From contig CM074194.1 of NCBI GenBank assembly GCA_037179385.1, positions 434,001 through 498,000 of the forward strand: a stretch of 64,000 nucleotides of DNA, written 5' to 3'. A model generated the notes under the pieces. The model searched no databases and had not been told where the DNA came from. It saw only the letters and a list, made by a program, of their open reading frames with translations. The translations under genes and the position numbers were made by a program. The stretch comes from Holothuria scabra (lineage: Eukaryota > Echinodermata > Holothuroidea > Aspidochirotida > Holothuriidae). Below are positions 45,479 through 58,180 of this stretch, one piece after another (within the stretch, counting starts at the first letter, position 1; every line of letters begins with the position of its first letter).

Positions 45479-47840
45479 TACCAGGTAAGATAATCACAAA
45501 TCTAAATTAGTTAGGAAGTTAAAACTAGTACAAGACAAACTAAGACAATTGATGAAAGGATCATAACAAATATTACAACTGAATGCAAAACTATGGGAAC
45601 TAAGAGTAGAAGTGAAAAGTGTGTAACGATCAAAATGATCAAAAGAATTTATTCGAGGGTTAAAAGATAATTTGTGTCTGTTTCTAGCAGCGTACTGCAC
45701 ACAACCACTAGGAGGTATTATTGCACGGCGCAGCAGGGTTATTATCATTAAAAAATTCATGATCTTTCCCCTTAATGCAACTCAGGTAGGACGAGTGCAC
45801 TAAATCCCCACATGTTGGTTTGCAAGGTATAACATTCATCTCTCGAGACATGTATATCATGCCTGACATTATGCCTTTAGGTTAGGTTGAATTTTTAAGA
45901 AATGAGGTTAGCTTAGAAGTGGAATATTTGTACTTATTTTATTCTATGTGGTCTCTTGTGAGGATCGGGTGGATAATCAAATCGTGAACCGATTATTTTC
46001 TGAAAAGGTGGCGAGAAAGTGGAAACTTTAGAGGAAATAAAGGAAGACTCTTAAGGAGATAGAGACGATGTGTAGGAAGCATGGGAATGGAGGAGAAAGG
46101 GGAAGTGAGTAGATGGAAAAGTCGGTATGGTTTTAATGAATAGATAAAATGAATAAAGTTTGGAGAGTTATCATAAACTGTAATCAAAATACACATATTA
46201 TTTTTGGATATGATTACACACCTCTTCGATCAGTTGATGTTTCTCATCGTATCAGAAGAAAACAAGTACTGAGGTATAGTTGTCAGGAAAGATATTTTTC
46301 TGGAGGTTAAACGCATAAAAATGTCTTAAAACGATGGTTAATTCAATTTTTGGGGGTGGGAGGGAACTGCTTTAAGGCAGCACCTCTCTGCTGCCTTTTC
46401 AGTTACAGCTTAACGAGTGGATGGCAGAATTAATATAAAATAAATCTGAATATACAATGTAGATGTAAATTGTCAAATAATTTACAAAAATTGTCTATGT
46501 TTCGCTTATAAATTGTTTATATTTATACGTGGTAATGGGGTATTATTGAAGATGGTCGCATCTTTTTGGAAAACCCGTAGGTCCTAAAAGTCGAGAAAAT
46601 TAGCCGATTTGTTTTAGAGGTTGTTTTGCAAATTTCACGGGGAGAACGACCCAGTAGTGCCAAACTTTGCTAGAATTTGGGGGACATGGACACGTCAGGC
46701 AAATATGTACTGTTATGTGTAAAAATCCTAAGTAAATGGGTTTATTTCCAAAATATAGAATTATGGGGAGATTTGTCCCCTTTTCCCCCCAGGATTGAGG
46801 TTCATGGAATCACATGACCCCTGCTTCGCACGCCTGTGATAAGTTGGCGAAATCATGGGTTCATCTGGGTGCATTTCATTCGGCAATAAATTTAGAAATC
46901 AAAGAAATGGTAACAACCACAAAAAGAGAATTTTAACTTTTAACGGTTCACAGAGAAGTCACTTTATTGATTTTTCAGAGCAATTGTTTTGCCAAAGCAA
47001 ATTTTGTCTTGCTGTAAACAATCGTTTTACCTTGCTGTTAACATAGTTCAATAGTTCACTTGGTCAAGAATCTGGCAGTGTGTGTGAACTATCAATTTCT
47101 TCCATTATTTTAGTTTTTACTTCGTTGGACCACTGCAAGTTATATGTTTCAAGAAGTAAGCCCCATGAAGTAATCGTCCAACCATGCGTTCCCCTGCGGA
47201 CATCGCAATTCCCTTACACTCAAATGATTGAACAGTATCTATCAAAGAAAGAAAGAACGATTAAAGGAAAAAAATGCATCTAGATTATACACCACAAGCA
47301 GATGTAATCCCAGGGAAAGAAAGTAATCTGCCTCTTATAAGAAGTTCATGTTCCTCTACATTGCTAATTAATAACTTGTTTCAGGGAAAATCGACAGGAA
47401 CAAAATTAAACGGAAGCTGGCGGTTTTGCGAGACGGTTCCAGTGAGATGTGTTGAAATTTAAATTAAACTCAATTTACCTCCCTCGAGAAACTTCGACAT
47501 CGAAAAAATGATTTAGTATGATCGTTGAATCACTTTTTCTAGCAAAATAAGGTTCATCTTGTATTTTAAAACTGATAATCTTAACCATATATTCCCGAGG
47601 GTTGAAAACCGTTCGCGTGTAAGAATAAAAATTCTACAACTTGTAAAAGATGAGCTGTCGTAAGAGAAAGGACTTTGCTCTTACGAGAAAATGAGAGAGA
47701 GAGAGAGGACAGTTACTTTTAATCGGGGGGTTAATTTTCAGTATGTGGTCTCTGCTTTTTTGCAAAGAAAATCGATTTTTTTTTAGGTATTTGATCTGAT
47801 TTTCCTTTCACTCTTCTGACAAATTTGTAGTTATATCAAT
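45479..47840. other. Unassigned non-coding stretch
   Basis: 2.4 kb without a recognised repeat family. A 9-bp hairpin AAGGCAGCA/TGCTGCCTT lies at 46374-46397. The ORFs (45494-45760 minus, 47080-47462 plus) lack known motifs. GAGA repeats occur near 47691-47707. Confidence 0.4.
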
Positions 47841-48025
47841 ATAGAGTGCTTTTACGTGACGTCGTAATTGTTAAGCCACGCCCACTGCCGGTCAAAAATG
47901 AAGGGGCGATGCGCACTGTTTTACAAGAAATTTCCTAACTGGCCACTCCTATTCTTAATTGCGGGCCTGATATTAAGAACTATTTCTACCGAAAACTATG
48001 CAACCCGTTATGTCATCACTTTGGT
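47841..48025 (+). mobile_element. TA-3 MITE, partial copy
   Basis: ATAGAGTGCTTTTACGTGAC, GTCGTAATTGTTAAGCC and ACGCCCACTGCCGGTCAAAA match the left part of the TA-3 element at 61822. A clear right end was not found; the region to 48025 is assigned tentatively. Confidence 0.55.
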
Positions 48026-48058
48026 CGAAAGGCAGCTGAGATTTTGAAAAAGATTGAA

Positions 48059-48079
48059 CCAGGGAGTTCCGACTCCCTG
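48059..48079. repeat. AGGGAGT hairpin
   Basis: AGGGAGT and ACTCCCT with a 4-base loop, related to the CAGGGAGT hairpins at 4311 and 12643. Confidence 0.5.
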
Positions 48080-48085
48080 ATTGAA

Positions 48086-50040
48086 CCAACTCAATGGTTG
48101 AACAGTGAACCCCGTCTTACGTACGAAATTCTTAGTCGCTACGGAAACGGTTGTCATGGCTGTACTTAATGAGATCTAGTAGAAATACCTGGTATTCTCT
48201 ACTTGTATATACTTGTGAGACAACCGGAAGGTGAAGTCGGTCGAGACTTCTGTTATAAAACTTGGTACATCAAGGGAGACATGACGTCACATGCAGTAGA
48301 CCTCTATCAATGGCCGAGACTTTAATTAAACATAAATAGAATTGATTATTTTAAATGAAAACTTCTGAGGCAATTCAGAGCAAGAGATATGAATTCAAGA
48401 AAGAGATTGCACTTTTTAATGAACATTAAGATTTATTAGCCTTTCACAAAACCACAAATTGAAAGTATAAATTCCGGAATTATAAAAACAAAGGTTTGGC
48501 ATATAACACACAGGAATCCATGCAATGGTCTAGTTGTTATTATCATTAACCATTTGTAAGGTGGGGTAAAAATTTTGGAGTTTATTGTTCTTTCTTTCAG
48601 AATGACCTAAGTTTGTTTTTTCGGTTCAGTTCGGTATGACATTATTCCAATCTCTTACCATAATATAAAATACATAACAACATTCTGAGAGTGGTAAAGG
48701 TAACAAAATTACAATATGTAAGGATTATCAAGGATATTAAGGATATAAATATTAAGGATATTTTGCTTGTAATAGTGTTATAGAATGTCCTTCTGACCTC
48801 TCTGTTCCTATCAAATCTGTATACCATTACTGTTGAATGGTTCACGTTCAGCCTACAAAGTGTTAATTCGTTGTATCTTAGGGCAATCAAAGTTTGACAG
48901 CAAATATGAACCATTCGTTCCAGCAGTTCGTTTTTTTTTACTGGGACAAAATCTGCAGACATTGAAGAAGTCTTTCAAATGAGAAAGAAACTTCAGTTCT
49001 CGGTTAAATACTGTTAACTGGAAATTTTATATTTTTCGGGTGAAAACCTCCACACAGATTCAAGACTAGACAACCTTATGCATAGGGTGACCACTCACAA
49101 CATCGAGCCAGATAATTTTCGTTTAACGATTGTGGGACAGGACTACAGTCGTTGGACAACTTGTAGAAACAAACTCTTATTGCCTCTTTTACATGGTCAC
49201 CGTGTTGTAAGTTTATACCCATGTATTCAGGTATTACAAATATAGTGAAGATCCTAATACCATCACTTGAATGAGGGCGCTGAGCCGCAAAAAACTGAAA
49301 TACCAAATCAACAAAAAAGCACTTTTTGCAATTAAGTCAATTTCCAACTTCTCTCTACTGAATGTGATACAGTCTTTCAGACTCTTTCTTTCAGCTATAA
49401 GAATATTTTTATTACTAAACTTGATTAATTTGGTTTTCTTCTGTGATCTGATAAGAACAGATTCTGGGTTTTATTCAAAACTAAAATCTTACGTTTAACT
49501 CTTAATAAAATCAACAAATGTTCAAATATGCTACTTCCGGAAAAAATATAGCATACTCAGTAATGAGTCCCGTCTGTTTGCAAAATTGATTGATTCGAAC
49601 AGCTTGGGCTAGTTGCGATGGTTTTCATAACATACAGCAGTTGGGAATGATTCGTTTGATTAAAACCTTAATGAAAGAACAGTAACAGAATTACGCCACT
49701 ATTAGGTTTATATCATACCGGATGATTAATGGAGTCATTTCATTCGTAATCAAGCCATACTGAAGATGTTTTATACCTCAACGATATAAAGGGGGAAGAG
49801 GTCAAGCCAATAGATATCTGAATAATTTCAAGTTTACATAAAGATGAGTTATGGCACTTCTCAGTAGTGATTTCCTGCGGCTCCCGCTTCACAATATCCG
49901 AGGGACTCGAAATATATGAGTTACGGAAGTCTGTATTCAACATGACTGGTAACTTAAGTTCAAAGTCAGTCACTATGCATTGCGTTTTCGTTAATTGAGA
50001 AAAGGTTTGGATACGTTAAAGAATTTTTGAGCCTTTTTGA
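48086..50040. other. Unassigned non-coding stretch
   Basis: 2 kb. TGACGTCA is at 48282-48289. A short tandem of GGATATTAA-like units is at about 48720-48765. Minus ORF 48642-48962 (106 codons) runs through it and is not recognised. Confidence 0.4.
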
Positions 50041-50115
50041 GCCTTAGGTTAGGTTAGGTTAGTTTGGTTAGGTTAGGTTAGGTTAGGTTAGATGTATGTT
50101 TGCGGCCCAAACGAT
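50041..50115 (-). mobile_element. SINE-1 tail with (TTAGG)n-like pentamers
   Basis: About nine GGTTA units (50044-50092, one interrupted) are followed by GATGTATGTTTGCGGCCCAA, which on the minus strand corresponds to TTACGGCCC and GATGGAG at the 3' end of SINE-1. It is therefore the expanded tail of a truncated SINE and not a telomere relic. Confidence 0.75.
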
Positions 50116-50127
50116 GGTAGATATCGT

Positions 50128-50382
50128 TTAAAGGGGAAATGCACCCTAGTCGAAATAGTGTAATGGACTGTCCTTTTCATGCTTGGCTCTTTAGAGTCAT
50201 GTGACAATACTTATTTCCCTCAAGTGTTAAATTAACTGGGAGTTTCTGCTTGGTTTACCTTAAATATGCAATTTTGAAATCCTAACATAATATGAAAGAA
50301 CTGTGGAGAGGAATAAGAAGAAAATTGTGAGATTTAGTTGTTTCTTTCAAACTAATTTTGGGGCGACTGCTCATGCCCTTTT
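50128..50382 (+). mobile_element. TTAA-2 MITE, full copy
   Basis: It starts TTAAAGGGGAAATGCACCCT and ends TTTTGGGGCGACTGCTCATGCCC. Inside are GTGTAATGGACTGTCC, GTCATGTGACAATAC, TAAATATGCAATTTTGAAAT and GAGGAATAAGAAGAAAATTG. It begins 13 bases from the SINE-1 tail. Confidence 0.8.
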
Positions 50383-51418
50383 TCATATCAAATGAACAGG
50401 AACGACACTTTGTTTATTTTTTGTCGAAAGGTATAGATTTTAAAACCATTTTACGCTATAGGCGTTACTCATTTGACGTCACAGAACAGAGAGCGACAAG
50501 TGGGTATTACCTCAACTAATCACCACTCTCCAAACAGCTGAATTATACATAGGTTGGACACTTCGTGCGTGCAGTGTGTTCAATTTTATGCTTCCGAAAT
50601 GACGCTCTTATAACGTCAATAGGATTACATGAAGTCAAAACGAGTCCTCACTTAAATTTTCAACATTTTCGGACTGACACTGAAAACCGGGTTATTTCGC
50701 TAAATGTCGATATGAAAATATCGTCTGATGTAACTGACTGGCTTTGTTTTGCCCTAACATATTCAAAAGTATTCATAAAATTTTTCGTTGTTCTACGAAA
50801 TGTCTCTGTTTTTTTCAGACACATGTTGGTCATGACATTAAACTTTCAATACTGAAGTATATAAAAGGACAACTTATGACGGCGAAAAAAATCAAACATT
50901 CATTTATTCTGCTTTTATTTAGACTGAACATTTCAACTTAAAAAAATTGTCAGTGATAGAGAGAAAATGAAAGTAGTTCTTGTAAATAAGTGTGATAAAG
51001 TGGTTAGTTAATGTTAAACATGTTTTTGATAAATATGAAAATTCGATATGTTTTAAGGGCTTAACTTCCTTTTTTCAAGTGTTTGTGAATTATTATCTCC
51101 GGCATGATGTAATATTCATTTTCACATAAAATCAAATATAGTTTATAGCCCAGTATGATTTCTTGAAAGTTTATTTCCGTTCCAGTTGGCTTTAACACGC
51201 CTTCTGCTCATGGCCTGTAAGAAAACAAGCTACACAAAAGGCGGGGGGGGGGGGGGTAAATGGCTTTCAAGAAACAAAAAATGTTCAGGAGTCTGGAGAG
51301 ATTAACTAAAGATGTTTTAAAGACATCAAATAGCATTGATCTATGATGACCAATGATACCAAAGCTGTGATATTTTTCGGATGGATGATCCACCCTCATT
51401 TGAAGTCAAAATTAGTGC
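50383..51418. other. Unassigned stretch with 14-G tract
   Basis: TGACGTCA is at 50474-50481 and a 14-G run at 51243-51256. The 96-codon ORF at 50565 is not recognised. Confidence 0.4.
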
Positions 51419-51496
51419 TATCTGCTCCCTGGCGTCGAGGGTATGAAAAGTCAGAGTAACCCTTACCCTCGACGGAAGGATGACCCTGACTACGTC
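51419..51496 (+). repeat. Rep-J dispersed repeat with GTCGAGGGTA hairpin, copy 1
   Basis: CTATCTGCTCCCTGGCGTCG, AAAAGTCAGAGTAACCC and TACCCTCGACGGAAGGATGA match 54278-54360 in reverse. GTCGAGGGTA and TACCCTCGAC (51434 and 51464) are perfect inverted repeats. Confidence 0.65.
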
Positions 51497-51927
51497 CGTA
51501 CACTTACGATACCAGTTTATCCTGTGATCTATGCCCGTTGTTGCAATGTTAATAAAACGATAAACCGGTAACAGAATGTATAATATGGGTATGAAAAACG
51601 TGACTTATCAATAGGGTTTTCGATGCCAAATGCACAATAATTCCACTATGGTTATTGTTTATCTCCAGCAGTCTAGGGGAGACTGCCCGTCGCCCACCGT
51701 AAGTCAACCTGCAGCCACCTACAAAACTGATATTAATTGTTTTAAAATATGTAAGAAATCAGGGCAGCATATATTATCCCACCGATGATGTAGCCCATAT
51801 GGAATACAAATTGTTGTAGAATAATTCATTTATTTTGCTTTTGATGACATGCCTTCACGCAGTCAACTTTTTCAATTTGTCATGTAAACGGCATTGCAAC
51901 ATGGCAACCCTTTTCAGCTCAGTGAAA
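51497..51927. other. Unassigned spacer
   Basis: No feature recognised. Confidence 0.3.
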
Positions 51928-52192
51928 CCTTCAAGAGCAGTTCCCTAAATTGGATAAATGTAATCGTGTGCAGATTTCAAGATTGGCTCTTGAGAGTCAT
52001 AAGACAATATTTTTTTTTTTGCTAAATTATGAAATTTAGAGCAATTCATTGATTGATTTACATTGGATATGCAATGTTGAAATCATGAAAAGTATCATGA
52101 AGTCTACTTGTAAGCAAATTATGACGAAGTCTGTGAAATCTGGCTGTCGTTTTAAAATAATTTTGAGGCGGTTGATCTTGCCCTCGGTTTAA
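51928..52192 (+). mobile_element. TTAA-2 MITE, degenerate copy
   Basis: CAAGAGCAGTTCCCTAAATT, TCAAGATTGGCTCTTGAGAG, GTCATAAGACAATA, TGGATATGCAATGTTGAAAT and TTTTGAGGCGGTTGATCTTG follow the order of TTAA-2. Confidence 0.7.
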
Positions 52193-52369
52193 CTGTTTGG
52201 GATTCGATTTTATCAGTGTCATCCATGTTGTACGCACAGATGTAGCGTTATTCGCTGGTGGTAATATTATCATTGAAAGGTTGAAATAAATATAATTTGA
52301 CAGCCTCAGAAACTCGACTTTAAAGTAAAACAAATTAAATTTCAGTCAGAATTCTTACACTAACTGAAA
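52193..52369. other. Short spacer
   Basis: No feature recognised. Confidence 0.3.
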
Positions 52370-52663
52370 GGCCTAATCGTCTCACCCCAAACAGTTCCAA
52401 TTCTCCTAGGCTACTTACTTAAGCCCCTCCCACAACTGTCTAAAACCTACCCTCACACAGACACAGTCCAGTTTATTTATCGAAGTTGAGCACGCAAGAC
52501 TCCACTGTGTAATCAAAACACTCTCGGTACAGTGCGTTCTGTGTAATATGAGCCTCAACACTCTTCATTTTTTGACTCGTTGTCAATCAAATGTTAGTGC
52601 TAATGGAGAATTTCTGTGGACTACAAAAAATTGTAGTTTGGGAAGAGACTTGACTGTTTTTAA
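52370..52663 (+). mobile_element. TTAA-1 MITE, full copy
   Basis: The left end AAGGCCTAATCGTCTCACCC and the right end GTAGTTTGGGAAGAGACTTG are inverted. Inner text AACAGTTCCAATTCTCC, TTAAGCCCCTCCCACAACTG, GTAATCAAAACACTCTC and AATTTCTGTGGACTACAAAA is conserved. It is followed 70 bases later by a second copy in the same orientation. Confidence 0.85.
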
Positions 52664-52733
52664 TTGTTTATTTCCCTTAAACACATTACATCACTAAAAC
52701 TGACGAAAGATCACTTCATGGATTTAAAGGCAT

Positions 52734-53030
52734 ATTTTCATCATCCCAAACAGTTCCAATTCTCCCAACCTACTTACTTCTAGCCCCTCCCACATTTTTT
52801 TCTAAAACTCATGTTTATCCAGACACAATCCTTGTTTATTGCTTCATGGCTTGTCCCAGTGGTCATACAAGTCCATAATGTGTAATCAAGACACTCTCAG
52901 TGCCCATGGTGTGTAATTTAGCTATGATGCATTGTTTGAATGTGATGCCAGTCAAAGAGCTGTACCAATTGAGAGTTTTGATATATGTATATTGAAACTG
53001 TAGTTTAGGGTGACGAATGACTGCCTTTAA
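52734..53030 (+). mobile_element. TTAA-1 MITE, full copy
   Basis: TTAA borders at 52734 and 53027. CCCAAACAGTTCCAATTCTC, GCCCCTCCCACA, ATCCAGACACAATCC, TTATTGCTTCATGG, TGTAATCAAGACACTCTCAG and CAGTCAAAGAGCTGTACCAA are well kept; the right end TGTAGTTTAGGGTGACGAAT is mutated. Confidence 0.85.
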
Positions 53031-53509
53031 ATAATTTTTGTTAATGTGGAAAACGATTTCAGTTTCTATTGTATTCACAAAAACATAATCTCAACATATT
53101 TTTGTTCATAATTATTCTAATGGGGGAAAGGGGCAAGATCAGATGTTTTAGAAAAAAGGGTGGGGCTGAGTTTAAAGTGTACCTCAAGTCTAAAACTTTA
53201 AAAGTATGTATTTAGAAGGTTGGAAAATATATCTAATTCATCCAACCCCCATGGCCATAGCTTGTTTTATTGCTGGGATATTAAATGTTGAAATTTATTC
53301 ACTCTAATCGAAATAGTCTATTGCGCAATAATTTGTGATTTTCTTGTTGTGCAACTCACAGTACTGGTTTTGTTCCCCCTTGGAAATAAAAACATTTATC
53401 TGAAGTTTTTTGAAAGTTTAGACGTGATGTATACCTCAAGAGAAATAGGTGTGTTTGTGTGCTTGGATTCTATCCTCTGTCCAAAATATGAAATCCTGCC
53501 CTAAAGACT
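53031..53509. other. Unassigned spacer
   Basis: No gene or repeat seen, except TTAAAGTGTACCTCAAGTC near 53171. Confidence 0.3.
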
Positions 53510-53600
53510 AATTTAGGCGGAGCGCCATCAACTTGGTGTGAAGCGTGCGAAAAATATTGAAAAATTGGACCCTCGTACACTGTAAAATGGCTCACAATCA
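53510..53600 (+). mobile_element. hAT-2-like fragment
   Basis: GGCGGAGCGCCATCAACTTG, GTGTGAAGCGTGCGAAAAAT and CGTACACTGTAAAATGGCTC match the hAT-2 interior with many substitutions. Confidence 0.55.
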
Positions 53601-53779
53601 GTCGCTGTTGACTTAAATAAAAAATAAAAAGAAACATAAAAATTACAGAAGAGTTCTGGTTGAAGAAGTTTCCAGAACTTTTCTTTAATCATTGTTTATC
53701 TGTTTATTTTGTTGTTCTGAAAATCTACCGTAATATTTTGCAGTGTATGACAAGCCAAATGATCAATAATTCGATGAAA

Positions 53780-54050
53780 TTGGTTTGTCGGTCATAAAAC
53801 AAGGTTTTATATTTATTGGACATTCGATATACCAGGTTTATCAACCAATTAACAACGCTCTTTTAATAAACCCGGTTTTTCACATCGTGACAACAGTAGT
53901 TTACCATGAGCCGGTTAACCAATTTACTAATGAAAAAAACGTGTTTATTGATGCAGGATGCTCAAAAAACCGAAAATCCAAGTTTATCGAATTGATGAAC
54001 CAGGGTTATCAAAGTGATTAACAAAGCTTATCGACTTTGAAACGAGGGGT
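53780..54050. repeat. Rep-H, GATAAACC/GGTTTATC-rich block, copy 1
   Basis: The words GGTTTAT, CCAGGTTTATC, AAGTTTATCGAATTGATG and GGTTATCAAAG recur in both orientations. 53965-54015 matches 54820-54885 in order. The 78-codon ORF at 53785-54021 arises from this text and is not recognised as a protein. Confidence 0.55.
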
Positions 54051-54277
54051 TCAAAAACTCGGCCATCAAGAGATGATGAAAAAGTCATTAAATGAAGTAG
54101 GTTTTCCAAAATCTGCATTGTACAAGGTCATTTATTGAGGTCGCAGTAAGCACAAGAGTACTCCCTGCGCGTTGACAGGGAATCTTTACCCAAGTTGGTC
54201 CGTTAACTTTTGGATAATGTGTATGAATTACGATTAGCTGTGACTCGGGTGGCATAAAGACGTACGTCGTAGGTGTG
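54051..54277. other. Spacer within the Rep-H/Rep-J/Rep-F cluster
   Basis: No separate feature recognised. Confidence 0.3.
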
Positions 54278-54360
54278 TCGGGGTCACCCTTCCGTCGAGG
54301 GTATGGGTAACTCTGACTTTTTATACCGTAAGACAACAGGGAGCAGATAGCGACAAAAGG
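54278..54360 (-). repeat. Rep-J, copy 2
   Basis: Minus-strand text CTATCTGCTCCCTG, AAAAAGTCAGAGTTACCC and TACCCTCGACGGAAGGGTGA is nearly the same as 51419-51496. Confidence 0.65.
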
Positions 54361-54429
54361 GATCACACCAGCATTAACGGAACGACCTTCAATTTCAGAT
54401 CCTCTTTGAGTGTGAACTGCTCACGTTAG

Positions 54430-54770
54430 AATCATCAGTTGCTGCTTATTTTTCATGAATATGAAAGAAGAGATGTTAATGCGTGAGTGATGTCAAATTG
54501 GGATCGTTTTAAGATGATTTAGAGTTTTAGACCATTTCAGTACTGGGTTTGAAAAAGAGGTAATTACCGCCAGATTGCAGATTAAAAGGGGTGGGTGGAC
54601 AGCCCATAAACTTCTTTCCCTTTAGATCAGAATCTAAACGGTCATGCTATGGTGAATTTGTAATACCATACGATTGTCAACTTCTTGGTTTCCATTTAAA
54701 GGGTAGCTTTAGTGGGTTGTGAACTTTGACAAGGCTGTAGGGCATTTCATGAAGGCAAAATAGTGTGTAA
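54430..54770 (+). repeat. Rep-F, copy 2
   Basis: Collinear with 18800-19160. Here GATTAAAAGGGGTGGGTGGA (54580) and TTTAAAGGGTAGCTTTAG (54698) show TTAA-type wording, so the repeat may itself contain old TTAA-element ends. Confidence 0.6.
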
Positions 54771-54774
54771 ACTA

Positions 54775-55015
54775 GGTTAATCACTCGAAAAAACGAGGTT
54801 ATCACGTCTAATGCTCAATAATTCAAAAATCTAAGTTTATCGAATTGACCAAAAATTGAATCAAAGTGATAAACCAAAATTAAGTGGGGAAACTCGATAA
54901 CTGGTGTATCGAACGATAAACCTGATTCATCAAATAGAACTTGGTTTATCGATTAATGAATGTGGTTTATCAGTTGATTGACCTGTCGAACCTGGTTTGT
55001 CTATTGATAAGCCTG
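54775..55015. repeat. Rep-H, copy 2
   Basis: It is dense in GATAAACC, GGTTTATC and CGATAA words, for example at 54880, 54914, 54938, 54963 and 54985. The phrase AAGTTTATCGAATTGACC followed by ATCAAAGTGATAAACC parallels 53980-54025. Copies 1 and 2 flank Rep-J and Rep-F. Confidence 0.55.
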
Positions 55016-56262
<1,247 letters not shown>

Positions 56263-56269
56263 GATTTAC

Positions 56270-56357
56270 TTAAAAACATTCAACTCCCACCCCAAACTAC
56301 AATTTTTTGTAGTAGTCTACAGAAATCCTCAATTGACATAGCTCTTTGATTGACAGC
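56270..56357 (-). mobile_element. TTAA-1 partial copy (3' third)
   Basis: TTAA at 56270, then CCCACCCCAAACTACAATTT, GTAGTCTACAGAAATCC, TCAATTGACATAGCTC and TTTGATTGACAGCAAG; it breaks at the TA-3 piece that follows. Confidence 0.8.
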
Positions 56358-56407
56358 AAGTAGTTGGGTAGTCACGCCCACTGCCGGGCAAGAACACCAG
56401 AAAAATC
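56358..56407 (+). mobile_element. TA-3 fragment
   Basis: GGGTAGTCACGCCCACTGCC, GGGCAAGAACACCAGAAAAA and TC match 61850-61894. In both places a TTAA-1 begins at the same base. Confidence 0.75.
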
Positions 56408-56707
56408 TTAAAGAGCTAGTCCTCTCAACACAAACTAAAATTTTTTTGTAGTCCACAGAAATTATCTATTGCACCGCTATTTGATTGACAGCAATTTCAA
56501 AAATGACGAGTACTGTAATCTCATATAACACAACATGTACTGTACTGAGAATGTTTTGATTACACGTTGGGCCTTGTATACTCACCCTGAAGTAATAAAC
56601 TGAGATGATGTCCGGATGAGGATGAGTTTTAGACAATTGTGGCTGACGCTTTAGTAAGAAGGTTGGCAGAATTGGAACTGTTTGGAGTGAGATGATTAGG
56701 CCTTTAA
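56408..56707 (-). mobile_element. TTAA-1 MITE, full copy
   Basis: TTAA at both borders (56408, 56704). TAGTCCTCTCAACACAAACT on the left faces GGAGTGAGATGATTAGGCC on the right. The inner AACATGTACTGTACTGAGAA, TTTTGATTACACGTTGGGCC and AAGTAATAAACTGAGATG agree with the 61895 copy. Confidence 0.88.
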
Positions 56708-57203
56708 TTAAAGTAGTTCGACTTTCCTCTTGTACAACTCGCATCACATGCTTCTTGGAATTTAGTGCATTATGGGAAATATGTGATGTCATCGCGGCAT
56801 ATTAATTTAGCGTTTCATTCAATTTGTTTACAATTTTTACGTCACCACTAGGAATATTATAAGCAACATCAATTGTTTGCTATACCTTGTATATATATAG
56901 TATTTGGTAAGGCTAGATCAACAGGAAAAGGTATTTAAACATTCCAACAGAATTAAATTCCAGGGACAAAATTATAAATGCTACAGAAAAACAAAAGGAA
57001 TTTGACACAATCTGCCCATATTACTTACTTTTCGTGGCTTTGTTGAAAATTGGAAGTACTTTTTAAGAAAAGTTACAAATTTTTTAAGATGGAAATCTTG
57101 AACTTGGAAAAGGTTATTGCGACAGGGTTTGGGAGGAAATGGTCTAGTATATTTTTGTCTTTCTTGCAAGACCTGACTGGAAAACCACCAGAGTAAGCCT
57201 TTA
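56708..57203. other. Unassigned spacer
   Basis: No feature recognised. Confidence 0.3.
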
Positions 57204-57221
57204 AACCAATTGGTTAGAAAC
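57204..57221 (+). mobile_element. Possible SINE-1 scrap
   Basis: ACCAATTGGTTAGAAACT equals part of the SINE-1 3' body. It is too short to be certain. Confidence 0.35.
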
Positions 57222-58119
57222 TTTTGAGTAAAGACAACGTTACCTATCATGCAAGGCTCTCTAGCTCAAAATTTCTGAATTTATGATACGGAAATTTGAA
57301 AGTGCCATAAGAGCACACATTTTGAGATTTAACCAGAAGGGTAGAATGATCAGTTTGAAAACTTCTACAAGGGCGGGAAGTAGTCAGGTGTATAAGTCAA
57401 TGGGGCAAATAATTAAGTGGTCCGATACCATAAAAGACCGAAATGATGTGTCGCAGTGGTCCATGTGAAATCGAAAAGCGTTTCAGGCTGTACGGAGAAG
57501 CCTTTCAGTTATTTACAAACCAAGAAACTCTGCTTGAATTTCTTTTAATTAAAATTCTAAGACTTAAAGCTTAAAGACCAAAGTCAGTCTACTGAGGCCC
57601 TCAACCTCGCTCTGATTGAGCAATAAATGTTAATGTGTTTTTGGCACGTGCGTCTGTTGGACAAATATCTAATCACGAGGCCAAACCTCCAGGCTAGCGT
57701 GGTGCCCAATGTTAGTATAGAACGAATTCACAGTATTGAAACGTGATGTAAAACGACAGGGCAAAAAGCATGTTTTCGGCTTCACTTTTCCAGGAAAAGA
57801 CAGCAACTATCCCCTATGTGAAATAAATAGTACGTTTAACACATAAGCAATCTTTACAACCAAACTGGCTTTAAAATATACGCCAAGTGCCATTAGAATC
57901 AATTTAACGATAACGCTTAAATATTCATTTTTCAAGCATTGAGAGAGTACCCATCTCCTTAACCCCTCAACATATCACATTGAGCCTTGGGGACTCTGCC
58001 TTAATTAAAAAAATATGGAGGATAAGCCCCCAAATAGTTGACAAGTGTTCCAAGACGTGGGGAGGATTTTGAAGTTGGTGATAAACATATTCTTGCTCGG
58101 TCCAATGCGCAGGCAGCTT
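57222..58119. other. Unassigned non-coding stretch
   Basis: 0.9 kb. GCAATAAATGTTAATGTGTT near 57620 looks like a polyadenylation signal with a GT-rich follow-up, but no gene leads into it. Confidence 0.35.
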
Positions 58120-58180
58120 CGAACTCAAAGGGAAGTGCCGTTTCCGGCCATCTAGACTTCGAAAAGCTAAAACTTTTCTT
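58120..58180 (-). mobile_element. hAT-2-like fragment
   Basis: GGAAGTGCCGTTTCCGGCCA and CTTTTCTTG match the reverse of 24860-24900. The 118-codon ORF spanning 58038-58394 uses this repeat and is considered fortuitous. Confidence 0.55.

Noticed and set aside
45494..45760. 88-codon minus ORF with fairly even composition
   Set aside because: No motif could be recognised, and the sequence joins the microsatellite at one end. A chance ORF is more likely.
50044..50092. Interstitial telomere of TTAGG type
   Set aside because: The flank matches the 3' end of SINE-1, and other SINE copies carry CCTAA-type tails.
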